The notes under the pieces were generated by a model. The model saw nothing but the letters and a program-made list of their open reading frames with translations, was not told the DNA's origin and did not search any database. The position numbers and the translations under genes are program-made. A stretch of 64,000 bases of DNA, from the NCBI GenBank assembly GCA_965228125.1, contig OZ245791.1:2108001-2172000 (forward strand), read 5' to 3'. The stretch's first letter is position 1; each line of letters opens with the position of its first letter. Source of the stretch: GWF2-38-69 sp965228125. Lineage in GTDB: Bacteria; Verrucomicrobiota; Lentisphaeria; Victivallales; GWF2-38-69. Of the stretch, positions 52,953 through 61,199 are shown one piece after another.

Positions 52953-53807
52953 ATGGCAAAAAAAAATAAAAGTTTAACTAAAAACCATTACTTTCGAATT
53001 GTTGCCATTCTTCTTGTTTTATGCTGTCTGGCCGTTTTAGGATATTTCTTATTTAGATACATTTTTGAAGCTATGTTCTCAGAAAATCCTAGATTCAGGC
53101 TAAGGAATGTAATAGTAAATAGTTCAGGCTATTGGAACAATAGGGAAGACGATGTAATGCGGATATTGAAACTGAAAAAAGGTAGTACGAATATTTTCAG
53201 TGTGAACCTATATGCTTTAAGGAATAAACTTGAGGAACGAAAAGGCGACGGAATAGCATTTGTGGAAGTTTCAAAAGAATTGCCTGATACTATAAAGTTT
53301 GAAATTGTTGAAAGAATCCCCCAAGCGATTTTGTACAATAAGAAATCGGGCATGATGATTGATAAAGACGGCGTAGTTATGGATAGCAGATACTTTAGTA
53401 AAATTATTGATTTATTGCCTGTTATTACAGGGTTTAAGATCAATGAGAACGGCAAAACAAAATCTGACTATTATGGTCAGACCTTAACTAATTTGAAACC
53501 GGCATTAATACTTATTTCTATGGTAAACGAAAATTTTAGTGATATGGAAATACGAGTGATTAACCTATATTCTCCAAATAAACTTATAGTTTTCATGTTG
53601 GGGCCGAATCATAAAGTAGTAAAAGTGATTTTGCCTTTCGAGTACTCTGTTGATGCGCCTCCTACAGAGGCTGAATTGGCTGAGTCCACAAAATTATTGA
53701 GAAGTAAACTGGAAGAACTCAGAGAGTTGTTTAGGTACTTGAACTGGAAGAAAACTCAGTTTACAGAAATTAATATGATATATAAAGATCAGGCAGTCGT
53801 AAAGTAA
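52953..53807 (+). CDS. FtsQ/DivIB-like cell division protein
   Basis: The 284-residue protein has a short basic cytoplasmic tail, one transmembrane helix (about 12-36) and a POTRA-like domain: RFRLRNVIVNSSGYWN, LKKGSTNIFSVNLYALRNKL and VEVSKELPDTIKFEIVERIPQA. That order is the FtsQ pattern, where the POTRA domain links FtsA/FtsK-stage and FtsB/FtsL-stage division proteins. It is not beside other dcw genes, so the assignment rests on topology and the POTRA motifs. Confidence 0.65.
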   Translation: MAKKNKSLTKNHYFRIVAILLVLCCLAVLGYFLFRYIFEAMFSENPRFRLRNVIVNSSGYWNNREDDVMRILKLKKGSTNIFSVNLYALRNKLEERKGDGIAFVEVSKELPDTIKFEIVERIPQAILYNKKSGMMIDKDGVVMDSRYFSKIIDLLPVITGFKINENGKTKSDYYGQTLTNLKPALILISMVNENFSDMEIRVINLYSPNKLIVFMLGPNHKVVKVILPFEYSVDAPPTEAELAESTKLLRSKLEELRELFRYLNWKKTQFTEINMIYKDQAVVK

Positions 53808-53810
53808 TTA

Positions 53811-54788
53811 TTAACTGCCAAGGCGCTTTTCGGGAAGCATATAGTTTTTAATATAATCACACACTGCTGTTTCAAGTGAGGTAAGTTCTACTTTGTAGCC
53901 TGTATCTGTAAGTTTTTTTGTTTCAGCTTTAGTGTAGTTCTGGTAACTTTTGCTTATGTTTGGAGGCATGTCAATGTATTCGATATTGGGAGTTTTTTCT
54001 AAAGCCTTAAATACGGCGTTAGCTAAGGAATTCCAAGTTTCAGCTTTCCCACTTCCGATATTAAAAATACCGTTATTATTAGGTTCTAAGAAATGTAATA
54101 CCATCCCCACTACATCTTTTATGTAGACAAAATCTCGTTTTTGTCCGCCATCTTCAAATTCAGGAGTGTTTGATTTAAAAAGTTTTATTTTGCCTGTCTC
54201 CAGAATTTGGTAGAATGCTTTGCAGACAAGGCTTTTCATGTCGCCTTTATGCCATTCATTGGGGCCGAATACATTTGTGAACTTGAATCCTACTACTTCA
54301 TCCAGCAGTTCATTGTTTTTAATCCATAAATCGAACATTTGTTTGGAGTAGCCGTACATGTTCATTGGTCTAAGTTTTTCTATATCATCTTCGTTGTCGA
54401 AATATCCCATTTCTCCTGCACCGTAGGTAGCAGCACTGGATGCGTACATAAACCTTATTTTGTTTTTTATAGAGAACTTGGCTATTTCCTTGCTGTATTC
54501 GTAATTGTTTTGAACGAGGTAGTTGGCATCTTCTTCCATAGTGCTGGAACATGCTCCCATATGGATTATTGCCTTAATATCATCACCGAAAGCGTGATTT
54601 TTGAGTTCTTCTAAGAAACGGGTTTTGTCAATGTAGTCGTAATACTTTAAAGGAACCAGGTTTTTCCATTTTTTAGATGTTCCCAGATTATCTACTACTA
54701 AAATTTCTTTTATTCCTATCTGGTTAAGTCCCCAAACTATTCCACTGCCGATAAATCCAGCTCCGCCTGTAACAATATATTCTATCAT
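53811..54788 (-). CDS. hldD: ADP-L-glycero-D-manno-heptose 6-epimerase
   Basis: The 325-residue SDR enzyme has GGAGFIGSG (NAD site), HMGACSSTME, ASSAATYGAG and YGYSKQMFDLW, with FTNVFGPNEWHKGDM and DFVYIKDVV as in HldD/RfaD. It makes the heptose used in LPS inner core. Only 20 bases separate its start from the ftsH stop on the same strand, so it may be cotranscribed with ftsH. Confidence 0.93.
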   Translation of the reverse strand: MIEYIVTGGAGFIGSGIVWGLNQIGIKEILVVDNLGTSKKWKNLVPLKYYDYIDKTRFLEELKNHAFGDDIKAIIHMGACSSTMEEDANYLVQNNYEYSKEIAKFSIKNKIRFMYASSAATYGAGEMGYFDNEDDIEKLRPMNMYGYSKQMFDLWIKNNELLDEVVGFKFTNVFGPNEWHKGDMKSLVCKAFYQILETGKIKLFKSNTPEFEDGGQKRDFVYIKDVVGMVLHFLEPNNNGIFNIGSGKAETWNSLANAVFKALEKTPNIEYIDMPPNISKSYQNYTKAETKKLTDTGYKVELTSLETAVCDYIKNYMLPEKRLGS

Positions 54789-54808
54789 TATTCTATTCCG
54801 ATAAAATT

Positions 54809-56794
54809 TCAGTCTTTCGGTTTTTCCTTGGATTCATTATTAGTGTCGTCTATTTTTGGTGATTCTTTAGAATCAGTGCTTTGAGTGTCAATTTGAGGTT
54901 CAGTAGCGGTTTCTTCAAATTTGATTCCAAGAAGTTCTTTAACCTCTTTGGCAGATAATGTTTCCTTTTTAAGGAGTTCCTGGGCCAGAAGTTCTAACTG
55001 ATCTTTGTGATCCTTGATGATGGAATCAGATCTTTTCTTGGCTTCTTCGACAAGCCGCTTCATTTCGAGGTCTATTTCCCTGGCTGTATCTTCGCTGTAA
55101 GCTTCTGATCGGGTTATGTCTCTTCCTACGAAAATATGGCCTTCTCTTGAACCGTAGGCCACAGTGCCCATTTTTTCGCTCATGCCAAATACGCAAACCA
55201 TTTTCTTGGCAACTTTTGTAACTTCGCTTATGTCTCCTGCAGCTCCGCTAGTGATGTCATTAAAGATTAATTCTTCCGCACTCCTGCCGCCCATCATCAT
55301 AGCCATCATATCTTCGAGTTCAGCCATTGATTGAGTGTATTTGTCCTCTTCAGGTAACTGGAAAGTAGCGCCCAAATAAGCAATTCCTCTGGGGATTATT
55401 GTAACTTTATGAAGGGGTACAGTGTTTTTGCAATGTAATCCGACCAGAGTGTGTCCCGCCTCATGGTAGGCTGTAATTATTCTTTCTTTCTCTGTGATTT
55501 TTCTGCTCTTGCGCTCTCTGCCCCAGCAGACTTTATCTCTTGCTTCTTCCATTTCTACCATTGAAGCAGCGTTCTTGTTTGCTCTTGCAGCTAATAAAGC
55601 GGATTCGTTAATGAGATTTGCAAGATCAGCTCCGCTGAAACCTGGCGTTCCCTTTGCAACTACATCCAAATTGACTGTAGAATCAATTTTAATATTTTTG
55701 GAATGGACATCAAGTATTTGTTTTCGACCCTTTATATCCGGCAAATCAAGAACTATTTGCCTGTCAAATCTGCCTGGTCTGACCAAAGCCGGGTCAAGTA
55801 CGTCAGGCCTGTTTGTTGCAGCCAAAACTATTACTCCTTCCTGAGTTTCCAATCCATCCATTTCTACAAGCATGGCGTTCAATGTTTGTTCTCTTTCATC
55901 ATGTCCGCCGCCGATTCCTGAGAACCTTGAACGGCCAACAGCATCTATTTCATCAATGAAGATAAGGCACGGGGCATGCTTTCTGGCGTTTTCAAACATA
56001 TCTCTTACCCTGCTTGCGCCTACGCCTACAAACATTTCGACAAAATCTGAACCGCTTATTGCAAAAAAAGGTACTGCAGCCTCTCCGGCTATGGCTTTAG
56101 CCAACATTGTTTTTCCTGTTCCAGGAGGGCCTACAAGCATTGCGCCTTTTGGTATTTTTGCGCCAAGGAGCTTAAATTTGATAGGGTCTTTGAGGTAATC
56201 CATTATCTCTTTAGTTTCTTCCTTTGCTTCTTCTATCCCGGCAACATCTTCAAACTTAATTTTATTTTTATCAGGGGAGATCACCCTTGCCTTACTTTTG
56301 CCAAACTGCATGGCACCCTTGCCGGCCATCCGCATTTGCCTGGAAAACAACATATACAGGAGAACTATTGGAAGCACTACGACTAGAAAAGTGTAAAGAA
56401 CACCTTTCATCCATGTGTCTTCAGTATTAATTACCACTGATAATTTATATCGTCCGGTATCGCTGTTTCTTAAAAGTTTGTCCAGACTGTCAGTGTATAT
56501 AACCCGTGACGTGAAAGAAGCTGAATCTCCTTGCTTGTACTCCGGTTTAAATTTACCCTGAACATTCATGATGTTTCCGCTTTCAGGCGTGAATTCTGCG
56601 GAAGCTATTTTTTCTTGGGCCAAATCTGCCTCAAAGGTAGATTGATTTATATTTTTTGATTGTTTATGCCCAGAAGAAAAAAAGAAAAGCGCACCAGCGG
56701 CAATAAAAACCATTAGCCAAATCATCATTGCCATCGGAGGAGTCTTATTAAAAAAAGGAGAACCGGGGGTTTTAGGTGGTTTGTTGTCAGCCAT
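54809..56794 (-). CDS. ftsH: ATP-dependent zinc metalloprotease FtsH
   Basis: This 661-residue membrane protease degrades misfolded membrane proteins and regulatory substrates. Two transmembrane helices (about 22-42 and 131-150) flank a periplasmic domain. The AAA+ module has Walker A GPPGTGKT at 222-229, LIFIDEID and the SRH with RPGRFDRQ. The zinc site HEAGH is at 444-448. The C-terminal 40 residues are acidic and polar. The preceding region to the FHA gene is 133 bases. Confidence 0.97.
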   Translation of the reverse strand: MADNKPPKTPGSPFFNKTPPMAMMIWLMVFIAAGALFFFSSGHKQSKNINQSTFEADLAQEKIASAEFTPESGNIMNVQGKFKPEYKQGDSASFTSRVIYTDSLDKLLRNSDTGRYKLSVVINTEDTWMKGVLYTFLVVVLPIVLLYMLFSRQMRMAGKGAMQFGKSKARVISPDKNKIKFEDVAGIEEAKEETKEIMDYLKDPIKFKLLGAKIPKGAMLVGPPGTGKTMLAKAIAGEAAVPFFAISGSDFVEMFVGVGASRVRDMFENARKHAPCLIFIDEIDAVGRSRFSGIGGGHDEREQTLNAMLVEMDGLETQEGVIVLAATNRPDVLDPALVRPGRFDRQIVLDLPDIKGRKQILDVHSKNIKIDSTVNLDVVAKGTPGFSGADLANLINESALLAARANKNAASMVEMEEARDKVCWGRERKSRKITEKERIITAYHEAGHTLVGLHCKNTVPLHKVTIIPRGIAYLGATFQLPEEDKYTQSMAELEDMMAMMMGGRSAEELIFNDITSGAAGDISEVTKVAKKMVCVFGMSEKMGTVAYGSREGHIFVGRDITRSEAYSEDTAREIDLEMKRLVEEAKKRSDSIIKDHKDQLELLAQELLKKETLSAKEVKELLGIKFEETATEPQIDTQSTDSKESPKIDDTNNESKEKPKD

Positions 56795-56927
56795 AAATTA
56801 GTCTCAAAAAAGTATTTTTAGTTTAATTCTATTATTTTTGTAGAGTCATTTTGTTAGTTGAGTTTCCTTAGCTTCGGTATATCATGGAAGATATGCCAAC
56901 TCCTACGGAAAGGTGAAAGATAAGCCA

Positions 56928-57443
56928 TTATTCTGAAATTGCAAACAGCCACAAAATTAAAGCTATTATAGCTGTGGAGAGGGCGATGAGTAAATAAATG
57001 GTGATTCGTGAAGCTATTTTCTCTTTTATAGAGTTGCCAGGTTTCGGTAATTTTGAAACGTTTTCCATAGGTTTCAAAGGTTCAGAGTTGTCGATTTTTG
57101 ATAGATCTATTATTGTTTTGGTTTCAAACGAGCTCTGAGATTCGTGTTCAAGACTGTAAAGTAATTCTATCTTGCCTAGTTTGATTATATCTCCATTCTT
57201 TAACTCCACACTTTTAATAGAGACTCCATTGACTTTTGTTCCGTTTGTACTGTCCATATCTCTGATTAAATAGATATTTGAGTCAGTTCTAACAAATTCA
57301 CAATGGGTCGAACTTACTGTGGAATCCTTAAAGCTGATAATATTGCTTGAGGAGCGGCCACATAAATAGGCCTTATTCGTCAGAGGAAAAGTTTGGCCTT
57401 TATCTACTTCTGATAAAACTACGAGTACTGGTGTCTTTTTCAT
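56928..57443 (-). CDS. FHA-domain protein with C-terminal membrane anchor
   Basis: Residues 1-95 form an FHA domain: LCGRSSSNIISF, VSSTHCEFVR and DMDSTNGTKVNGV carry the phosphothreonine-binding Arg, Ser and Asn. A linker of about 50 residues leads to one transmembrane helix (about 146-168) at the very end, so the domain faces the cytosol as a tail-anchored protein. The phosphorylated partner and kinase are unknown. Confidence 0.88.
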   Translation of the reverse strand: MKKTPVLVVLSEVDKGQTFPLTNKAYLCGRSSSNIISFKDSTVSSTHCEFVRTDSNIYLIRDMDSTNGTKVNGVSIKSVELKNGDIIKLGKIELLYSLEHESQSSFETKTIIDLSKIDNSEPLKPMENVSKLPKPGNSIKEKIASRITIYLLIALSTAIIALILWLFAISE

Positions 57444-57612
57444 TCTATTGATATGTATCTCTTTTCAGGTAAAAAATACGGAAATGTTTAATCTATTTTA
57501 TGGACAAATAATAATTTTTCAATTAGGCTTCTCATAATATTTTCATTCAGTTTGATTAAGTGATTGTAAATAGAGAGTTGAATAATGAGCTATTTTAGGA
57601 TAACATCTCATC

Positions 57613-57618
57613 TATAAT
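57613..57618 (+). promoter_or_regulatory. Consensus -10 box upstream of adk
   Basis: TATAAT lies 39 bases before the adk ATG in a 213-base gap. The -35 region 17 bases upstream is poor (CTATTT-like), so this is only a likely promoter for adk-map-infA. Confidence 0.45.
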
Positions 57619-57656
57619 GTTCACAATGCTAATTTAATTACAAAAGGAAGAATTCT

Positions 57657-58307
57657 ATGAAAAAGAACATCATTTTTCTTGGTGCTCCCGGAGCTGGAAA
57701 AGGAACATTTGCAGCTTTATTAGTCGAAAAAACATCTTTGCTACATATTTCCACAGGAGATATTTTTAGAAGAGAGATCAAGAACGGGACAGAGCTTGGC
57801 AAGAAAGCCAAGAGCTATGTCGAATCCGGGGGTCTTGTGCCTGATGAGATAGTTACAGATATGGTTACAAAAAGATTGGCCGAGCCTGATTGCAAAGATG
57901 GATTTATCCTTGACGGCTTCCCACGAACTCTTAATCAGGCTGAACTCCTCAAAGAGTCTCTCATAAAAAATAATACTAAAATCGATGGTGTTATATCTTT
58001 TGAAGCAGATGATGAACTTCTTATCAAGAGGCTCACTGCCAGAATAATGTGCCGTCAATGCAATGAAAACTATAACAAAATCTTTTCTCCTCCTAAAAAA
58101 GAGGGTATTTGTGACAAGTGTGGCGGCGAAATATACCAAAGAAAAGATGATAGCTATGAGACAGCTGTAAGCAGACTTCAGCTTTATCATAAGGAAACAG
58201 CGCCTCTTGTAGACTTCTACAAAAAAGAAAATTTATTGCTCTCTTTGAACTCAGCTAGAGAAAAGGCTGAAGTCATGAAAGACCTTTTAAAGCTGATTAC
58301 AGAGTAA
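57657..58307 (+). CDS. adk: Adenylate kinase
   Basis: The 216-residue enzyme interconverts ATP+AMP and 2 ADP. The P-loop GAPGAGKGT is at 9-17, DGFPRT marks the AMP region, and the LID carries a four-Cys zinc site (CRQCNENY...CDKCGG), a long zinc-type LID. AAGGAAG precedes the ATG. Its TAA overlaps the map ATG (TAATG). Confidence 0.96.
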   Translation: MKKNIIFLGAPGAGKGTFAALLVEKTSLLHISTGDIFRREIKNGTELGKKAKSYVESGGLVPDEIVTDMVTKRLAEPDCKDGFILDGFPRTLNQAELLKESLIKNNTKIDGVISFEADDELLIKRLTARIMCRQCNENYNKIFSPPKKEGICDKCGGEIYQRKDDSYETAVSRLQLYHKETAPLVDFYKKENLLLSLNSAREKAEVMKDLLKLITE

Positions 58308-59074
58308 TGTCAGATAAAGTAGTAATACACACTAAGTCAGAAATTGATGCTATAAGGAAAGCCGGCCAAGCTGCCGGCTTCGTCCGTGAAGAGCTAAAAA
58401 AAGCAATCGTTCCGGGTATTAGTACAAAAGATCTGGATGAAATCGCCAGAGGTTTGATAGAGCTTACTGGTGGGAAAAGTGCCTTTTTCGGGTATCGTGG
58501 TTTTCCAGGGCAAATTTGTATCTCTTTGGATGACGAGGTAGTTCACGGAATAGGGCGCTCTGACGTAATAATAGGTTTAGGTTCCGTTGTTAGTGTGGAT
58601 GTGGGTGTTACTCTTGATGGTTTTGTAGGGGATACGGCAGAAAGTGTTTGTGCCGGTATAGTACCTAATGCTGATATAGACTTGCTTTTAAAAAAAACGA
58701 GAGAAGCCCTTTTTGCCGGTATCAATGCTGCTGTTGAAGGCAACTACATCCGAGATATCAGTTGTGCTATTCAAAAAGTGGCAGAATCTGTGAAGCTTGG
58801 CATTGTCAGAGAATATGTTGGGCACGGTTGCGGTAAAAGGCTCCATGAACCCCCGGAGATACCAAATTACAAGACTTCCAATAAAGGGCCCAAGCTTCAG
58901 AATGGGATGGTCTTGGCTATCGAGCCTATGTTAAATTTGGGTACTCATGCAGTAAAAACTGATAGTGACGGGTGGACAGTTCGCACTCTTGATGCTAAAG
59001 TATCTGCACATTTCGAACATATGGTATTAATAAATAATGATAAACCGGAGATATTGACTTGGGCAAAGAAGTAA
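58307..59074 (+). CDS. map: Methionine aminopeptidase, type I
   Basis: The 255-residue metalloenzyme removes the initiator Met. Metal ligands are in DVGVTLDGFVGDTAE (two Asp), YVGHGCGKRLHEPPEIPNY (His), LAIEPML (Glu) and AHFEHMV (Glu); the substrate His is in DDEVVHGIG. It overlaps adk by one base and infA by 16, giving an adk-map-infA translation unit. Confidence 0.96.
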   Translation: MSDKVVIHTKSEIDAIRKAGQAAGFVREELKKAIVPGISTKDLDEIARGLIELTGGKSAFFGYRGFPGQICISLDDEVVHGIGRSDVIIGLGSVVSVDVGVTLDGFVGDTAESVCAGIVPNADIDLLLKKTREALFAGINAAVEGNYIRDISCAIQKVAESVKLGIVREYVGHGCGKRLHEPPEIPNYKTSNKGPKLQNGMVLAIEPMLNLGTHAVKTDSDGWTVRTLDAKVSAHFEHMVLINNDKPEILTWAKK

Positions 59075-59274
59075 TAACAGTAGATGGAGTAGTCAAAGAA
59101 TTACTCCCTAACACCATGTTTAGAGTTGAACTGGAAAACGGTCATATGGTTTTAGCTCACATCAGCGGTAAAATGCGCATGCATTTTATAAGGATATTAC
59201 CTGGGGACTCTGTAACTATGGAAATGTCTCCTTACGACCTCACCAAAGCGAGAATTATTTTTAGGAAAAAATAA
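59059..59274 (+). CDS. infA: Translation initiation factor IF-1
   Basis: The 71-residue OB-fold factor reads NTMFRVELENGHMVLAHI and GKMRMHFIRILPGDSV, hallmark IF-1 sequence. The start is TTG at 59059, inside map, with GGAG 8 bases before it; the family start MGKE/MAKE fits exactly. The rare start and the 16-base overlap may limit its yield. Confidence 0.96.
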   Translation: MGKEVITVDGVVKELLPNTMFRVELENGHMVLAHISGKMRMHFIRILPGDSVTMEMSPYDLTKARIIFRKK

Positions 59275-59348
59275 TTTTTACACCAGCTATCCTGCAAAGA
59301 TTTCTATTTATCATAAAGGTTATTTTATATTTTTTTTTACCTACTCTC

Positions 59349-59376
59349 TTGACTGTTATTTGGCTAAAGATATTTT
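59349..59376 (+). promoter_or_regulatory. Promoter within the alpha operon, upstream of rpmJ
   Basis: TTGACT (59349-59354), 16 bases and TATTTT (59371-59376) lie in a 197-base gap between infA and rpmJ. The leader would be about 90 bases, long enough for regulation. A second weaker pair (TTGGAC near 59395) follows. Confidence 0.5.
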
Positions 59377-59471
59377 ATATGCCTTTAATGTCTTTTGGAC
59401 TCAAAAGATGTTTTTTTATTTAATAGGCTAAGACAATTAATTAAATTTAAGTATAAGAAAGGTACTAGATC

Positions 59472-59588
59472 ATGAAAGTAAGAGCTTCAGTAAAAAGGCG
59501 TTGTGAATACTGCCAAGTTGTTAAAAGAGCAGGCGTGTTGAGAGTTATTTGCTCTAGGAACAAAAGACATAAGCAAAAACAGGGTTAA
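59472..59588 (+). CDS. rpmJ: Ribosomal protein bL36
   Basis: A 38-residue frame, too short for usual ORF cut-offs, begins MKVRASVKRRCEYCQVVKR and ends HKQKQG. CEYC with the later Cys and His (ICSRNKRH) form the zinc ribbon of the C+ type of bL36. Its place between infA and rpsM is the standard one. Confidence 0.96.
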   Translation: MKVRASVKRRCEYCQVVKRAGVLRVICSRNKRHKQKQG

Positions 59589-59628
59589 ATTAGTAAACAA
59601 TTTATATAACTAACAAGGAAAGAAAGAG

Positions 59629-60024
59629 ATGCCAAGAATTCTAGGTGTTGACATTCCAGGTAAAAAGCGGATAGAAATATCTCTTCGCTATATATATGGC
59701 ATTGGGCCAACTAAGGCTTTGGAAATTGTCAAGAAAGCTAATATCAATCTCGGAACCAAAGCAGATGATTTAACTGCAGAACAAATCGCAGCTGTCACCA
59801 CGATGCTCCAGAATGATTATTTAGTAGAAGGTGATTTGCGTCGTGCAATTATGCAGGATGTTCGTAGGCTTACAGCAATTAGTTCTTACAGAGGTGTTCG
59901 TCATCGCAGGGGATTGCCAGTAAGAGGTCAAAGAACTAAGACTAATGCACGTACTAGAAAGGGACGTAGATTAACAGTCGGAGCTATCCGCGATAAGACA
60001 CAGAGAAAGCTCGCAACTAAATAA
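59629..60024 (+). CDS. rpsM: Ribosomal protein uS13
   Basis: The 131-residue protein of the 30S head begins MPRILGVDIPGKKRIEIS, with YIYGIGPTKAL, SYRGVRHRRGLPVRGQRTKTN and a basic C-terminus. AAGGAAAG precedes the ATG. It contacts tRNA and the 50S bridge B1. Confidence 0.97.
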   Translation: MPRILGVDIPGKKRIEISLRYIYGIGPTKALEIVKKANINLGTKADDLTAEQIAAVTTMLQNDYLVEGDLRRAIMQDVRRLTAISSYRGVRHRRGLPVRGQRTKTNARTRKGRRLTVGAIRDKTQRKLATK

Positions 60025-60050
60025 CATCTACACCAATTTGAGGTTTTAAT

Positions 60051-60536
60051 ATGGCTGAAGAAAAAGCTACACAAAAAGTTGATAATAAAGCTACCGCATC
60101 GGTAGTTGAGAACACAGAGGCAGTAATTGCGACTCCATCAGTGGAGCAGGCTGGTACTGTTAAACGCAAGGTAAAAAACGCAAGGTTGATTCCCTCGGGA
60201 ATAGCCTTTATTAAAGCTACTTTCAATAACACAAAAGTTACCATAACCGATCCTAGAGGCAATGTGATTTGCTGGGGTACTGCTGGCAAAGCTGGTTTCA
60301 AAGGGTCTAGAAAAAGCACAGCTTATGCCGCTCAGTTAGTTGCAACTGAAGCTGTTAAGAAAGCACAGCAAGGTTTTGGGATGCGCGAAATAGAAGCGCG
60401 TATAAATGGGCCTGGACCGGGTCGTGAGTCTGCCGTGCGAGGAATCGCGGCTGCTGGCATTGATATCACATCAATAAAAGACATCACTCCTGTTCCGCAT
60501 AATGGCTGCAGGCCACCAAAAAGACGCCGTATTTAA
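60051..60536 (+). CDS. rpsK: Ribosomal protein uS11 with N-terminal extension
   Basis: The conserved part, from about residue 40, has IAFIKATFNNTKVTITD, GFKGSRKSTAYAAQ, GPGPGRESAVR and PHNGCRPPKRRR, typical of uS11 in the 30S platform. The first 35-40 residues are extra, rich in Ala, Val, Glu and Thr, making 161 residues against the usual 125-130. No good internal start with a ribosome site is seen. Confidence 0.95.
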   Translation: MAEEKATQKVDNKATASVVENTEAVIATPSVEQAGTVKRKVKNARLIPSGIAFIKATFNNTKVTITDPRGNVICWGTAGKAGFKGSRKSTAYAAQLVATEAVKKAQQGFGMREIEARINGPGPGRESAVRGIAAAGIDITSIKDITPVPHNGCRPPKRRRI

Positions 60537-60552
60537 TTTCTAGGAGAAAATT

Positions 60553-61179
60553 ATGAGACAAACAGGACCAGCATGTAGATTATGCAGAAGAGAAGAGAAA
60601 AAGCTCTTCCTTAAAGGCGAAAGATGCCATAAGGCAAAATGCGCCATAGACAGGGACAGAGGAATCCCTGGAATACATCAAAAAAGAAAAACCAAACTTT
60701 CAGATTACGGTCAACAGCTTCGGGCTAAACAGCAAATCCGTAGATCTTACGGAATTAGCGAAAGACAGTTCAGAAAAGTTTTTGGTATTGCATCAAAAAA
60801 GAAAGGTATAACAAGTTTTACGCTTCTTGTTCTTCTTGAATTTAGACTTGATAATGTAGTTTATCGTTCAGGTTTTGCTTCATCAAGGCCCCTTGCCAGA
60901 CAGATGGTCACCCATGGGCATATCAAGGTAAACGGAAGAAGAGTTAATGTTCCTTCTTTTACTCTTAAGGTAGGAGATACTATTACTCTTAAGCAGTCAG
61001 ACAAGAGCATAGCGTTAGCTGCTAGAAACATCGAGATAACTGCTGATATAAATAAGGTTCCGGAATGGATTTCTTTCGACAAAGAAGCTAAGAAGACTCA
61101 AATACTTCGTCTTCCAGAACCTGGAGAAATTCAAGCTTCGGCTAACGAACAGCTTGTAGTAGAACTATATTCTAAGTAA
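60553..61179 (+). CDS. rpsD: Ribosomal protein uS4, zinc-type
   Basis: The 208-residue protein nucleates 30S assembly. CRLCRREEKKLFLKGERC and CAIDR carry the four-Cys zinc site of the C+ type. The S4 RNA-binding domain is at SSRPLARQMVTHGHIKVNG. In many bacteria uS4 represses the alpha operon by binding its leader; whether it does here is unknown. TAGGAG precedes the ATG. Confidence 0.97.
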   Translation: MRQTGPACRLCRREEKKLFLKGERCHKAKCAIDRDRGIPGIHQKRKTKLSDYGQQLRAKQQIRRSYGISERQFRKVFGIASKKKGITSFTLLVLLEFRLDNVVYRSGFASSRPLARQMVTHGHIKVNGRRVNVPSFTLKVGDTITLKQSDKSIALAARNIEITADINKVPEWISFDKEAKKTQILRLPEPGEIQASANEQLVVELYSK

Positions 61180-61199
61180 AAATTCTGGAGGATATTACA

